A stretch of DNA of 64,000 nt from assembly GCF_000003605.2 (NCBI RefSeq), contig NW_003156733.1:788276-852275 (forward strand), read 5' to 3'. Both the position numbers and the translations under genes were made by a program. This stretch comes from Saccoglossus kowalevskii. Lineage: Eukaryota > Hemichordata > Enteropneusta > Harrimaniidae. The notes beneath the pieces are model-generated. The model saw nothing but the letters and a program-made list of their open reading frames with translations. It had not been told where the DNA came from and made no database searches. Of this stretch, positions 51,111 through 64,000 are shown in pieces (position 1 is the first letter of the stretch; every line of letters begins with the position of its first letter).

Positions 51111-53383
51111 GAGTAAAGATTTGTTTTATTCTCTAGGTTACAAAACAAACGTATGGCTGTCAATATATATTAAAATTACATTAATGAAGATAATCAGCTT
51201 CTAACAAAGATTAATTTATTCGGCATATGTTGTTGTATGTTTTGCTCCAAAGTTATGCGTGAACGAAGACTGTTTAGGACACCGTGTCTTGCATTGAAAT
51301 ATGTGTATACTTTATTAGATGTTATTACCTAGTAGTTAAACCAATGATTATACTGTTTCACAAACTAAAACGTGTATGATTATAAAGCACAGTGTAATTC
51401 TGTTTGCACAAATCAATTGTATGAAGGTAATATACTGTGTCATGAATTCAAATCGGCATTGTGTGTACGCCTAATTACTCATATGGGAGTATTACTATAT
51501 TTACATGATATGCAAATGTCGTGACATCTGCAATGTATCTTAATTTATACGATGTCTACATTGTTTGTTTGGTTTGTTGAAAATACTCCCTAATAGTCAT
51601 GGAAATATTACGACGTGTTTTATAGCAATGTGTATAGTGTAGTGTATAGCCGGGTAATGGGACGTAATTGCTTCTCCCTAACATGTCAAAAGCTGAATGA
51701 TAAAAACGTGTGTGTGTTTTTTCCTATTACTTACAATGCAAAACACATTGCGATAACAGTCAGCGTTTTAAAGCGTGTGAATCTGCACGTGAACACAATG
51801 TTTCTAATTCCCTACTAGACATAGTTTGAAGATATTATGTAAGTTCTTTTGGAACTAAACTGTCAATACAATTATTCTCTGACATGTCAAAGTAAGCGGA
51901 CCGTATTCCTATGTTTGTACCGGTTTGTCATGCAACGGAAATCAGTGCGTTGACGCTTATGTTCGAGTTGTTATTTTTCACTATCAAAATTAACCCGCAG
52001 ACATGAAAGTGGATACCGGAGACAGAAGATTACATATCTTTATATATGATATGATTTGTTAATTGTTGAATGATTTGAAATGAAAACATTATATTAATTA
52101 ATTATTTAATTAAATCGCAAACTTCTCGATTGGTTTTTAACTACCTACTTATGACATACAAAACAACATTGTACTGTCATCTCCAGTTATTAAATATTTT
52201 ATATAATGTTCAACGACTATTTGCGGCTAATAATGCAGATAGTGTTTGGTATTGCTGGAACAATATATATTAATTTAATTATTCGCGCTACACGCGCAAT
52301 AAAATACCTACATTGCTGTTGCAAAATCATGTGTTATATCTTGTATTTTCAGCGAATGACTTTTACAATATGTACTACTGCATCGACAAGGAAATTGCTA
52401 AACTGCCGACGATTATTGAGGGATAGAGAAAAAGTATCGGCCGAGAACAGTGAGAGTGGCAGCGAACACATTGTGCGTACTTGTTATGCTTGAGAATCAC
52501 GCAAATATTTGACGCGGGGGATACTATAAAACATCAAGCGATTTTGCTTCACCAAATTATTGACACAAAATATATTAAAAACTAACGATTGTTAAATTTT
52601 ACCTCATGTCTTGCATAGCACTAATTAATTATCAATATGTAATTATAAATTTGCTAATTATAATTAACGTGCACATATCTAGAATATACATATTTGAAAT
52701 TGTAGTCACCCAAGGGCATTGCAATATACCGTTTAAGGGTGAACAATAAATCATGTCGCCGTCTTCTTTTAGCGTTGGTTCTTTGTCGAAAACGAATAAA
52801 TTATCGCGAGTCGAAATAACACGTTATCAATACTCTTAATGATTATGTTTATTATACAAAGTGCACAAGACTGGCGATCTTTAGATTTGTAGTTGTAATG
52901 GATGTGCCTTAATTATGATTCATTCAAATCTATATATATATATAATTATTTTAATCAAATCAATTTCGACATCGAAAATGTCAGGCTAATTATAAACCTT
53001 TTCCTGTCTATGAAAATCAATATACTCGCTCTTTTAAGAAAAAAACTATAAACATTGATAACATTTCGGTCAAGTTGTTAATGTACCAAATGAGTTACTT
53101 ATCTTCTTAATGCTATGACTACTTTTAGTACAAATGACAGTAATTTGATTACCCGTTGTCATATATTGCCTCTTGATGTGCCACTTAAAGTATATTTCAG
53201 AGAAGGAGAATGATCGCAATGACGAAATTACTGACTTGACAACATCTTGGCGTTAGATTGCCTGACTAAATACCCCATGTCGCGCCGCACAGCCTAACTA
53301 CTAACATTAACATTCTAACGACGCGTTGCTAAAGCTTGCTATCTTATGTACATTTCGTAATTAAGGTTGGTCGACGCGTGGGT
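51111..53383. other. AT-rich stretch with homeodomain-like sites
   Basis: No gene is seen. TAATTA/TTAATTA strings cluster near 52095-52115 and 52620-52670. These are homeodomain-type cores but are expected often in DNA this AT-rich. A 95-codon frame (52206-52493) is unrecognised. Confidence 0.35.
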
Positions 53384-53460
53384 TATAAATTTTTTTCGAG
53401 CATTGCAACTCACGCAGGGACAATCGCGAGAATAATATGTCAAATTCGTCCATTAACGGT
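53384..53460 (+). promoter_or_regulatory. TATA box plus candidate first exon with donor
   Basis: TATAAAT (53384-53390) sits in a CpG-containing patch. An ATG at 53437 starts MSNSSIN and meets ACG|GTAAGT with the donor at 53459. The layout is promoter, short leader, ATG and donor. The acceptor at 57346 upstream of receptor 2 is a possible partner, which would make this a 5' leader exon with a short upstream frame. Another gene is also possible. Confidence 0.3.
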
Positions 53461-54594
53461 AAGTGGACGGCTGCGTCAATAACTCAGGAGACACATTACT
53501 TACATAAGTGAACGATTTTTGAAAATCTTATATTGTAGGGACAAACAATAATAATATTTACAGACAGTATTTTTATTGATCTCGATGGGTTTATCGATGC
53601 TATGCATATGCGATGAATGAGTATTGCACGAATTTAAAAGTATGACGAACTTCCCCAAACAGAGCAATTGAAGTTACAATGCTGCTATCTTTTAACACGC
53701 GAGTTTTGGGGTCTCTTTAGATGTCAGGTCGATTACATCCAAAGTCAATGCTGCTTATATGCACGAATAAACAGGGACTCATGGATATTAAAAATTAGTA
53801 TGCACACTTTTATCCAACTTTCATCAGACCATGAATAATGTATCCCTTGACGTTCATCTTTCCAATCAGTTCTACGAGCAATACAATGTTTGCCTAACCA
53901 ACTTCAAATTCTAACAACAAATGTTTTTTTTCCCCGGAATTAGGCTTTCCAATCATATACCACACTAAGACAGAATTTGAATCGAAGCGCAGGGTCACGT
54001 CGGACTGAATGCAATTTTCTCTATTTTGAAAAAAAAAATAATCGCAAAGGAAGACACGCTCGTATATCAAACTGATTTACTGAGATGCTAGAATATTCTG
54101 CTAGGCCATTTTTTTCTCTTTTCGCCAATACCAATGTTGATGAATCGGTTCAAATTTTAACTTTTAACTACGAGATAATGATTTTTAAATCGCTCTTTGT
54201 AATTATTTTTCTTACAAATTGTGGATATTTAACTGCTGCTTTATAAAAGATAGCCCTATTGGGAGAATAAATAATCGTATGCCAATGATATTCGTAAAAC
54301 GAAAACAATACGATTGGACAACCACTAAAACATAAATTAGATTTCAAAATCATAATATAAGTTACGGAATGTCGGAATGGACATTCATGATACTGCTCTA
54401 GTATTACGTGATATGACTATTAACATACGCAAGTGTTTTAGAGGTAAAACCTGTTTGTTAGAGCATAGTTAAATCAAAATAAACACGCGTGCAAGTATGC
54501 AGACTGTCCATGAAGCCCGATTTAATCCTACGATGTGAACGCAAATTATTGTCTGCATTCGTAAATAGTCTCGAATTGGGGTATGAACGATTGA

Positions 54595-54614
54595 GGAAGG
54601 AAGGAAGGAAGGAA
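54595..54614. repeat. (GGAA)5 microsatellite
   Basis: Five tetranucleotide units. GGAA repeats can act as ETS-factor sites in some animals, but that is only a possibility here. Confidence 0.85.
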
Positions 54615-55693
54615 GAACGTGAAACGGAAGAAGCCTAATTCTGACCCAATGACCATATCTCAATGTGCATAAAAGCTACGATAAATAACTAGACATCCAA
54701 TGATTATATGTTCCATACAAACTAATGAATATAAAGGAAAGCATCGCCTTTTGATCGCAGTCTGCTGACGCACGTCTTGGCAATTAAGGACTGTATGCAA
54801 CTTTTGCGACAAACGTGTTTTCTTTGACCTTGTTTTACTACGAATCTATTCAGTATAATGCAACATTAAACGTAATAGAACGTGTTGAAACCTTTTAACT
54901 TAACCTAAACGCACGTCATAGCACCGAAACACCAACTGCAATATCACATACTGTCAATATGTGTACGTTGTTTAGCATGTCTTGCAATCATCGATAATGT
55001 CACAACAACATACGAAACAACACGAGGACTGTCACGTGACTTTGCAACAGTTACTGAGATCTTTATTTATGATGTTCCGCCCAATAATTATATATGAATA
55101 TTCAGAGTCATTCATAAGTATACGCGAATGCAGAATTATGAATGACGACATAATAAGCATGGCTTGCATGTGGTAATTACATGTTTAACGATGGATCGAT
55201 TTGTTTCTTGAGTCTATAAGTATACGCCATGTTAAACACGGGCATTGTTAGTGTCTAAAGTTAAGAGAGAAAGATGAATAACAATCCATTTCATTCCTGA
55301 CTGCGTTTCACATGGTGCGCTTTTATCAGTTAGGTCCACAGTAGATCATAGTGAATAAGAATGACAATAAAATATTGATTGATTTTAACATGTTTTTCTC
55401 ATCCTTCAAAAGCAATCATTGTCACTTAATCGTTGTCACTGTTCTGTAACCAATCGTGTGACTGTTACTCTGACACACCGACACCAGATGCTGATTAACA
55501 TTCCCGTAATATCCGTCGTTTAGTATTGCCAACTAACACTCTAATTTGGACAAAAGGATAGTTTTCTGATAACATTATGATCTAAATATATGATAACTTT
55601 TACAATGATGAAGTGAAAATTAGACATTCGAAAATATACAAGCCGAATGTTCTAACTGCAATGTTACTTGATCTAAATCATTTAACCTTTAGC

Positions 55694-55910
<217 letters not shown>

Positions 55911-57334
55911 GTTACAGTTGTGTATCAAGATACCATCTACACCATGGTATATTGAATATTCACACAAGTATAAACAATATCATAATCGTCTTAATCAGGT
56001 CTTAATCGTTGAATCGAATATGACCTGAGATCCGATTAAACATTTAAAGTCTCACTGACCCAAGTTGAATAAATGAAATTTACATTTGAGGTAATTCGTC
56101 AAATACGTCATGCATGTGCCAATGTCAACATAATGTCATTTTTGCTCTTTTGCTCGGCTAACTGCAAGAGATCTTTATCGCAAATATGCTAAAATCACCC
56201 AGGGTGCAACAGCGAATATTCTGAATATCGAGAATAATGATTAACTTTCAGCGCGGTACGCAACTTTCCAATGAAGACATATCATGCCACGCAGCGCGTA
56301 CAAACTGTAATATTATTGAAATCTATGTCCCATGTTAAATGTATCAATTTGTAAATAAAAACGAAATACTCACATTTTGAAACAAGTACATATACACACA
56401 CAGATGGCAACTCGCATTACTCGCTAATTGGAGCCCGTGTGGTTAGTTCCGATACAATTTGACACTGTATTTACTTAATGCGTTCATATAAACAAGCATT
56501 ACCACATGTGTTCCAATTATGTCACCACAAGTAACGTATAAGGAACCACATTCCATCACATTTGGTATTAATCGTCCCATCCCCAATCACCATACGATTA
56601 TAACACTTGAACGCCTACAGGAACACGTTGATTACACTTTATAATTAAATCACGCTCATGAAAGGTTTCGAGACAAGTTCACCTAGACACTCTTCATGCT
56701 ATGTGAATGTCATCACAGTCTTAAATGTCATTACAGTTGAATGGGTTTAATTTTACAAGAGTAATCCCGACGCTCTACGCATCGTCAGTCATTAATCTCA
56801 TCCAAAAGCATTTGATCGCTGGATGTAAAAAAAAATCCGGATGATCAACCGCACAGCATTCGGTATTCGATAAACAGTTATCTGTGTTTAAACATTTGCC
56901 AAGTTCACTGATGCATACGATTGGAGAAGTGACTGATGCAATAACGCAAGTGAAAACGACATATAGAAAACAATTCGCATATCAACACGTACAATCCAAA
57001 GTAGCAAATGTCATATGAAGAAATATACTTATTTGGCGTTACAATTAACTCCGGTTAAATATAAGGTTTCTTCTTATTACATTGAGTCACATGTTCTTTT
57101 CTACTTTAAGGTATACATATATGTTAAATGTACAATAATATTAAGTAGATTATTTATATTATTGGAGTATATAATTACTCGCAATTATATATTAATTATA
57201 ATTCAATTATTTTTAGTTGCAGGGTATCATTAAATAAAACATTCTTCCACCAAAATTATAAGGATCTATAATATACGTATTGCTTTTGCAATCTTTATTA
57301 ACAAATTGTGATTATTCCTTTATTGTTTTATTTT

Positions 57335-57346
57335 GTTTTTTTTCAG
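57335..57346 (+). other. Possible 5' UTR splice acceptor of receptor 2
   Basis: A strong pyrimidine tract ending TTTTTTTTCAG at 57346 precedes the receptor ATG by 318 bases. It would begin the last exon, which holds the whole coding region. Confidence 0.35.
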
Positions 57347-57664
57347 AGAAAATCAGAACTGTTCAATTCAACGAATTGGTGGCGCAAGATAAGTGTTGCG
57401 GACGGGGATAGAAAAATAAGAATGCAACAAGAACAACGTGTGAAAGTCTGAACTCACAAAGAGTATTAACGCATATTAATGTATATAATGGGAAAGATTT
57501 TTTGTAAATGTCACGTGACAATGTTCCTGCCAATAGCAGAATCGTAAAATCTTAAGCTGCTATTGTATGTCTACGCAAACAAACCTGCAGTTTGGGGAAA
57601 TCAGCGGCAGGTGATATAACGTTTCTGGCTGTATCTGCGCAACTGGTAAACTACATAACGAACA

Positions 57665-58771
57665 ATGGCCGACGACTCCAGCTTTTATTCATATGATTAC
57701 TACGGTCTTATAGAGAGGGCAGCCGAACTGAACACTCCGCCTAACGTGACGCTATCCATTGGAATACTGTTTATGATTTTCATCATTTTAAGTAATGTTT
57801 GGGTGATCATAGTTGTATTTCGTCAGCCAAAACTACGGAAGTCGGCTACGAACATCTTTATTGTGTCATTGTCAGTATCCGATCTAATGGTAGCTATATT
57901 CTTCATACCGTATCACATAGGACACTTCTCATATGATATCCCGATAACGGACAGAGCATTGTGCAAACTAGCTGGTTACTTTCACTGGGCCGCCCAGTGC
58001 GGTACGACATTCTCGTTAATCTGTATTGGAGTGGACCGTTTCCGTGCGATCGTTCAGCCTATGAAGCCAAAACTAACTATCCACCACGCTGCAATCGGAT
58101 GCACCATGGTCTGGATCTGTTCCCTCGGTTATTCGTCATACAAGTTAGTTGTGAACGACGTTCTTGTCTGGAACGAGACTTTAACTGTTGAACGTAACAA
58201 CACAACGTTGTACGAGTTTGAACTGATTTACTACTGCCACGTCGCAGACGAAGTCACTGACTACTGGTTCCGTTTAACTGACTTAATATTTATGTACATT
58301 CTACCACTCATGATTTTGACAATTTTATACTCAATTATGGTATTCACGTTATGGTTCAGCAAATCGCCGACGAATTCCAGCAGTCGTAACAAGAAGAAAG
58401 CCGTGAAGATGCTGAGCTTTGTCGTTCTACAGTTTGCACTGACGTGGCTCCCTAACCACATTTTACAATTTTATTTCACGTGGGCGGAATCCTTTCCTAA
58501 AAGTGAATTTCTGTGGTCCAACGCTCCTGCCAATTTGGCCATATTTATATTTCTTTGCAATAGCTGGATAAATCCTATCCTGTATGCGTATTTCAACGAA
58601 AGTTTCAGAAAAGAGTTCAAAAAACTAGTTCCGTGTTTGTATAAATGCCGTAAGTCTACGAAAGTTGTACCCGATGACACAGCGACGTCGCGACCAGGTC
58701 GTACTAGTCAAAGCCGCACAGGTTATACTGGAAAAACACTAGTATCATCTATCAGTACCACGGTTCAATAA
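57665..58771 (+). CDS. Class A neuropeptide GPCR, RFamide (NPFF/QRFP)-receptor-like, paralogue 2
   Basis: This is an intact single-exon receptor of 368 residues with the same architecture as paralogue 1, shifted by two residues. It has C100 and C191 for the loop disulphide, DRF at 124-126 in place of DRY, W150, P214, TWLP at 260-263, NPILY at 303-307 and tail cysteines C324 and C328. Sequons are N27 (NVT, absent in paralogue 1), N170 and N178/N179. The second loop PMKPKLTI again recalls NPFF receptors, which also typically carry DRF. The start ATG (ACAATGG) has an acceptable context and gives an N-terminus (SYDYYGL) shared with paralogue 1. The C-terminal tails are diverged but keep DTAT and an RTG..GK..VS pattern. 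Predicted to sit in the plasma membrane, G-protein coupled, ligand unknown. Confidence 0.93.
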   Translation: MADDSSFYSYDYYGLIERAAELNTPPNVTLSIGILFMIFIILSNVWVIIVVFRQPKLRKSATNIFIVSLSVSDLMVAIFFIPYHIGHFSYDIPITDRALCKLAGYFHWAAQCGTTFSLICIGVDRFRAIVQPMKPKLTIHHAAIGCTMVWICSLGYSSYKLVVNDVLVWNETLTVERNNTTLYEFELIYYCHVADEVTDYWFRLTDLIFMYILPLMILTILYSIMVFTLWFSKSPTNSSSRNKKKAVKMLSFVVLQFALTWLPNHILQFYFTWAESFPKSEFLWSNAPANLAIFIFLCNSWINPILYAYFNESFRKEFKKLVPCLYKCRKSTKVVPDDTATSRPGRTSQSRTGYTGKTLVSSISTTVQ

Positions 58772-58941
58772 TACTTATCAAAAAAAAATCAAAATATTGA
58801 ACCAGTATTTATCTTTTACTTGATAAACAATGTAAATACATGTTTATTGGAATATGAAATAGTAAATTCTATAATACATATGGTAAATCTAATGTAATAG
58901 TTGTATTTTTGAATCACTCATCATCATTCAATTTTAAGATC

Positions 58942-58947
58942 AATAAA
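58942..58947 (+). terminator. Polyadenylation signal of receptor 2
   Basis: AATAAA is found about 170 bases after the stop codon. Confidence 0.4.
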
Positions 58948-60357
58948 TGATTAGTCACAATCACTCATTGTGAAGCAAATCAACAGGAGAATTTATAATC
59001 TATGTAGTAACTACAACATAGGAGAAATCTCCTTATCTTAAATTGTCTTTGACTTTTTTTGAATGAATGAAAAGTAAATGCGGAACATCGAGTAAACTAC
59101 CACATTTGTTAGAATGTTCAATTATTTAAGTGCAACAGTCAAACATAATTATAACAATTACAATAATTATTCATGTTTCATTTAACGCCATTATTCGACG
59201 GTATGCTCGTTTGTTTTATATTGCTATGTCGTACATAGATCGAACGCCAAATTGTCATCTCGACCTCAAATCAGGCGAAAGAGCACAGTAAACAATGAAC
59301 ATTTATTTGTATATCAGAGCCAAAGAAGGTCTCATTCCGCTACGATTGTGCTATCCAATTAGAATCAACTATCATCTTTCATCTATGTTTCGAATTGAAT
59401 AGCATTGATGTATATCAAACGTTAAGCAGATTATTCATCTCAAACACAGATTACGAAACATGTTACCATTGTCGAGGGAGAAAGTCTTTAATACTGTGTA
59501 TGGCATCGAAGATAATACGTACCAAGCATGGATCCTGAGAATGTTCAAAAACACACATTATATAATTCAACACAAAAGTACATTTCCCCGGGCATTGTGA
59601 AATAAAAGAAATGAAAAATGATTTTTTTAATATCCGTCCCTTAACATCGTCTGTCTCCGCATATTCTTAGCAGCAGAAACAGCAGCTGCTTTATTGTTAC
59701 TGTGATTATTCTGGCTATAAACACACTTTTAATATTCTAGTACCTTTCACCATGTATATATTTCAATTGAGCCTTAGATAATGACAAACACATTAACGTA
59801 TTTGATCAATTGATATAAGCTTAATATTTAATGATATTGTCAGTCCAGTACAATTGTTATTGTTTTTTAGTCGTATAATTTTTAACTATGTATACTAATA
59901 GCTAAATAAAATATAATATATTGTAAACAAAAAATATTCAGTTTTATATTGTAAATGAACGTGTGGGTAACACAATTTATTACCGTGACTTGAATAATTG
60001 GGATAATATGGTTTTATTATATACAAACCTTGAAGTAAATAATATAATCATGTTATTTTATAACGAATCATATATATAGTGCAATACAATGCATAATAAT
60101 GTACGTTTTAAAATCTAGATAATAAAGTATGTGCTTTACACAGCGAATAGTTGAATCATCGACGCGTATACAGCGTCGAGATAATTGATAGCTGTCAAAC
60201 CCAAACGTAATTATCACACAGATAAATGGCGTTGAATATATGTTACATTGGAGATGAAATACAGGTCATGATACTTAAATGGTTACCGCGCTTTATTTGG
60301 CACTATTTTTTTTTTTTTGGCTTTTCGAGGGCAAGTACAAATATAAGCTTCTTTTGA
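58948..60357. other. Gene-poor intergenic stretch
   Basis: AT-rich. No supported gene or repeat is seen apart from a (T)13 run at 60306-60318. Confidence 0.4.
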
Positions 60358-60508
60358 TTCATGCTACATTGCCATGTATGTGGCTCGGATGGTCAGATGT
60401 CAATAACAATTGCAGATATGGTACGAGCATATAAATATGCAACACACGAACTGTCATTCAAATATGCTGACAAAAGACGAGATTTCAACGTTACCATCAC
60501 TATTGATG
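60358..60508 (+). CDS. Candidate first or internal exon, unrecognised
   Basis: The frame opens right after an in-frame TGA (60355-60357), has ATG at 60361, and reads protein-like sequence (CGSDGQMSITIADMVRAYKY). It meets a consensus donor ATG|GTAAGA at 60509. The mixture of codons is less AT-driven than neighbouring frames. No continuation exon was identified in the remaining 3.5 kb and no family is recognised. Confidence 0.25.
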
Positions 60509-60671
60509 GTAAGATTATGGCACTCATTCAACTATTTCCATTCTTTTAAGGGTATACTGTAAATAGATCTGACTTATTAACCTCAAATATTTGCTTGAAT
60601 TAGTAGATAACGAATCGCTGCTATAAATATAAATATAATATATATATAAATATATTCGCAATATTGCTTTG

Positions 60672-60795
60672 TTGTGTTCGAGACATCCAATCGATACCCA
60701 AACCAATTCAATATGACAAAATCGTTGAACTAAATTTTGAAAATGTACTGACATTGATCTATACCGTGAAAGTTCGATACGTTTTTCATGCTTCT
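60672..60795. repeat. Degenerate direct repeat, copy 1
   Basis: It aligns with 61368-61490. Shared landmarks are GAGACAT.CAATC.ATAC, CAAACCAATTCAATATG, AAATTTTGA..ATGT against TCTTGACAATGT, and GTGAAAGTTCG against GTGCAAGTTCG. The offset is about 696 bp. Confidence 0.7.
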
Positions 60796-60861
60796 TATGA
60801 ATCGGATTGTTGGTATACACACCTTGTTGTAGGTTAGTATCTCAGTTATGTGTTTATTTGT

Positions 60862-60896
60862 CTTATGTTCTGTATGTTCTTATGTTCTTATGTTCT
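60862..60896. repeat. Short tandem repeat of TTATGTTC type
   Basis: About four units of CTTATGTT or CTGTATGTT follow one another. Confidence 0.8.
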
Positions 60897-61367
60897 ATTT
60901 TTTTCAATTAATTGACGTCGATTGGATATTACGTTCTTTGTACGTTATATATTTCGAATAACCATGTTCATGTCAATCCCTTTTCCTCTATATGTACAAT
61001 ACGAATGGTATTTTTATAAAATAAAACATGTTGCCGAATATTCAATGCACCGGTATATTTGTTACCTTCTTTCTTTAAATAGTTACCATTTTTTAGGTAA
61101 GTATTCATTTATGCAAATATTTGGATATAGAATTTGGACAAGTATATTTGACATTGTCAAATATCTAGACTTAGAATAAACCATAATTACACAAAATTAC
61201 AATCATCTTCCCAGATCTAGGCGGCAAAATACAAAAAACGTATCATCTAAAGAGTTATGCCTAAGGATGATAAGGTAATTTTGAGGATTAGAATGGTAGT
61301 ATCATTAATAGTTTATAGGAACTGTCGTCAAAAAGTCACTCTTTATATTACATTTTACTAAGTATAT

Positions 61368-61490
61368 TTTGTTTGAGACATTCAATCAATACTCAAACCA
61401 ATTCAATATGGTAAAAAGCGTCGACCTTAGTCTTGACAATGTTCTGAAATTGATTTTATCGTGCAAGTTCGTTACATTGTTTAAGCGCAA
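61368..61490. repeat. Degenerate direct repeat, copy 2
   Basis: This is the partner of 60672-60795, diverged by scattered substitutions and small indels. It is probably an old interspersed element copied twice. Confidence 0.7.
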
Positions 61491-64000
61491 ATTACTACAC
61501 ATTGTCTAGGTTGAGTGCACGGACAACCATGCTATGACAATTTGTATTCAAGCAAGTTACTGTCAAATATTTGTTTAACTAGAGTTTCATTTCCTTGGTT
61601 ACAATCTGAATAATATACGGCTATTATTAATGTCTGCGATAAATCAATTTCTACTTTACATATTTATTATGTTTTATTCTATATTATAGTATGAGTATGT
61701 CTATTAACAGCCGTATTAAATGAAATTACGATCACACTAATATGTCCCTAGATATCATTCTGGTTTTAAAATTTAACTGAAAGATGAATATATTGGTGAT
61801 GTGTTCGGGATTAATGTATTTTTCTGATAAAGTGTTTATCACAAGTTACCACGCAAATCGACAGAGATCAGTGTGTGGTGCTCAAGGTCACATTCGAAAT
61901 ATCTACAAAAATTTTGAATCTATCACAAACATTCAACTTGATTTCCATCTATGGAGAACTGTGCTACCTAATGTTTTTTTCCCGCACTTCTGTCGGGCCA
62001 GTAACAGAAATTGAAACATTGTGACTGGGACTCATTCGTCATTATATGCATGCATATACAAAATAACGCCAATATAAATCTTTGATTGCTGTGGCAGTAC
62101 TACCCTAGGGAAAAAGTGTCCTTACTAATGGCTGTAATCACGTGTTTCTGCTTACATCAAGAGTATAATATACTTTTCAAATACCTGTTCCAAATTACTC
62201 GATGAAATTTTATAATACAAGCACACAACAACAAATGACGCTGTATGATTTGCTGCGTTTCTGTGTGCTTAAATTAATTGAAAATGTTTTTAGCGATTGC
62301 CTTTCATAAATGAATCTTGTATTGTGTAGTTATGAGGTCGTTAAAACACGTGCATGATAGCACCATACAATACGCGACACATACGTTTCGAAACATATTT
62401 TTCTCTATGAGGACGCATCTGTAGCATACCCTTGCTTCCATGTGAAGTGGAAGTCGGGCCTACAAAACTGTTCCGTGAGTATATTATATACACATACATC
62501 AGTGGCCGTCTTCTTTTGTTGTAGGTACATGCGTGAATTACCGTTTTTTACATCGCGATAGCATTGTTGCTATAACCCGTGGGAGTTCTGATACAACTAT
62601 GTAATCCACTAACAAAGTCGGTGATTGGGTTGATGTAACCCTAATGTGAACACGGATTGACCAACCACATTAATTATTTGTATTTGGTGTGTTATACAAA
62701 TAAATACATAGCTTAACTCTGATTTAAGTAAGAATCGTAGATGCATTGTCAACACTTTCGAAATCCACGATCTTTTTCTTGATGAAACACATTTTTGAGC
62801 GTTGACAAGTTCAATTTGAGATAGTTTGAAATGCTACTTTACGTGAACGCATTTTATGTGACAGGCATTTAATAAATGTTGTTTAAATTTTTAAGTGTTA
62901 ATCTATTAGCGTTTTTGTAAGGTTAATTTAATTAAATTCAAATATTCTGTCTGCCAACAAAAGTTACTCAAAAATTAAAGAAGTTTCAAAAAATATTCAA
63001 CTGTATTATTTGATATTTCAAATATTAAGGAAACGCCCAAATTAAGCCAACATATCGAGCCACCACTACATAAATTACTGTACTATATGTCTATAACTGT
63101 GTACGCAGGAGAAACAAGGACTTCTGAAGAAACATAATTAACATAGAATGTTTGACATGGTCAGTTTAAATCATCTATTATCATTATACAGAGCCAAGGA
63201 TTGAGCAGGTGTATTACTTCGCTTGTGATTTAAAAAATGGTTGACATCCTGCCGTTTTTACAGCCTAGTAGCGGTTTTCCGGGTGACGTCTATTACAACA
63301 AACTAAACGACGTTAGTTGAAAACGTCTCTGAGAAGATAACGTAATCAACGACAAAATATTAGTATACGTTTTGTGTGCACCCACAAGTAATACTAATTC
63401 CAGCCATATTATGACCATGTAAAGGAGTGATGTTGTGATTGGTAAATTCTATCATCAGATTACAATATATTTACAACAGTAAAATTGCTCTTATTTCTCG
63501 AACTCTAGATTGGTTATTTTGTTGTCTGACAAACGCCGCGCCTTGTGTACAGACGTAATCCACGTATGTGTTCAATCATCTCTATATGTGTTTTATGGGA
63601 TACAATAGTTGAATACTGATTTTAAAATATTCAACTTTGACTTAGTTTACTCCGTCTGAATTTTATAAATATTTTAGAAGTAGGTTTATATTCGTGTTTT
63701 AGACGCACAGTTATTTGTTTGTGCGAAGGAGTAAAATCGGTATGGATGCTGTAACTCCCTATAGATTTGTTCGAATTATTGAAATACATATGAAGACTGA
63801 ACAAGAATTAGACAAAATACCTTGATTATTCTGTAGATACATGTAATATTTCGACAACATTTTTTCTTAAAGTAGAAGATTAATGCTTCGAGAGGTCAGC
63901 TATATCACACGTGAGTAGATTCTCTACTAAGCCCGCATACAACACGATACGGGCCCGTCCTTTGTCGCAACTGAACGTCATATCAAATTTACTATTACAT
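61491..64000. other. Gene-poor stretch to window end
   Basis: No gene is supported. A 76-codon plus-strand frame (61784-62014) is unrecognised. The remainder is AT-rich with no visible repeat array or RNA gene. Confidence 0.4.

Noticed and set aside
52095-52670. Homeodomain-site cluster (TAATTA)
   Set aside because: TAATTA is expected frequently in DNA this AT-rich, and no spacing pattern was seen.

Overview
The window looks like animal (metazoan) nuclear DNA, not prokaryotic. It is AT-rich and gene-poor, with long intergenic stretches, abundant microsatellites and degenerate tandem repeats, GT/AG splice-like signals, AATAAA polyadenylation signals, and a 50-base run of N at 48408-48457. The only long unambiguous reading frames are two class A (rhodopsin-type) G-protein-coupled receptors. 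Their intact single-exon coding regions, a 2A-like motif and the overall texture would fit a marine invertebrate such as a hemichordate, other ambulacrarian or cephalochordate. The species cannot be fixed from the sequence alone.

Layout. Positions 1-8400 carry a candidate 3' coding tail open from the window edge (2-82), a candidate exon (518-770) and mostly unexplained AT-rich DNA, ending in a less AT-rich block (about 7260-8340). The first receptor lies at 8438-9529 (+) with a polyadenylation signal at 9573. From 9.6 to 37.5 kb there is no confident gene. This stretch holds a two-type 20-bp minisatellite (14441-14587), a composite degenerate repeat family (18.86-19.02 and 20.7-21.28 kb), several palindromes, a hairpin-headed repeat-like block (31862-32110) and a short ORF with a perfect 2A-like motif (33526-33825). 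At 37596-38334 there is a possible two-exon micropeptide gene, or an exon-tail copy, whose second exon resembles the window-start tail.

From 40.6 to 41.3 kb lies a 4-copy degenerate tandem array of roughly 175-220 bp units. A perfect 20-bp-arm hairpin sits at 43846-43897. Weak candidate exons lie at 47213-47285 and 48170-48290, next to the assembly gap. Two promoter-plus-splice-donor candidates (51067 and 53384) lie upstream of the second receptor at 57665-58771 (+). A (AAAT)n microsatellite of about 217 bp is at 55694-55910. The last 5 kb hold another candidate exon (60358-60508) and a duplicated degenerate repeat.

The two receptors are same-strand paralogues about 49 kb apart, with conserved length, loop lengths and N-terminal motif. 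Each may have a splice acceptor in its 5' UTR. The best family match by motif memory is the RFamide-peptide (NPFF/QRFP-type) receptor group, so the locus is most simply a local expansion of a neuropeptide receptor. The similar tail exons upstream of each receptor suggest, without proving, that the duplicated segment was larger than the receptor gene. No CRISPR array, operon, rRNA or convincing tRNA was seen. The most unusual items are the 2A-like relic, the ATG-then-intron mini-gene and the long perfect hairpin.
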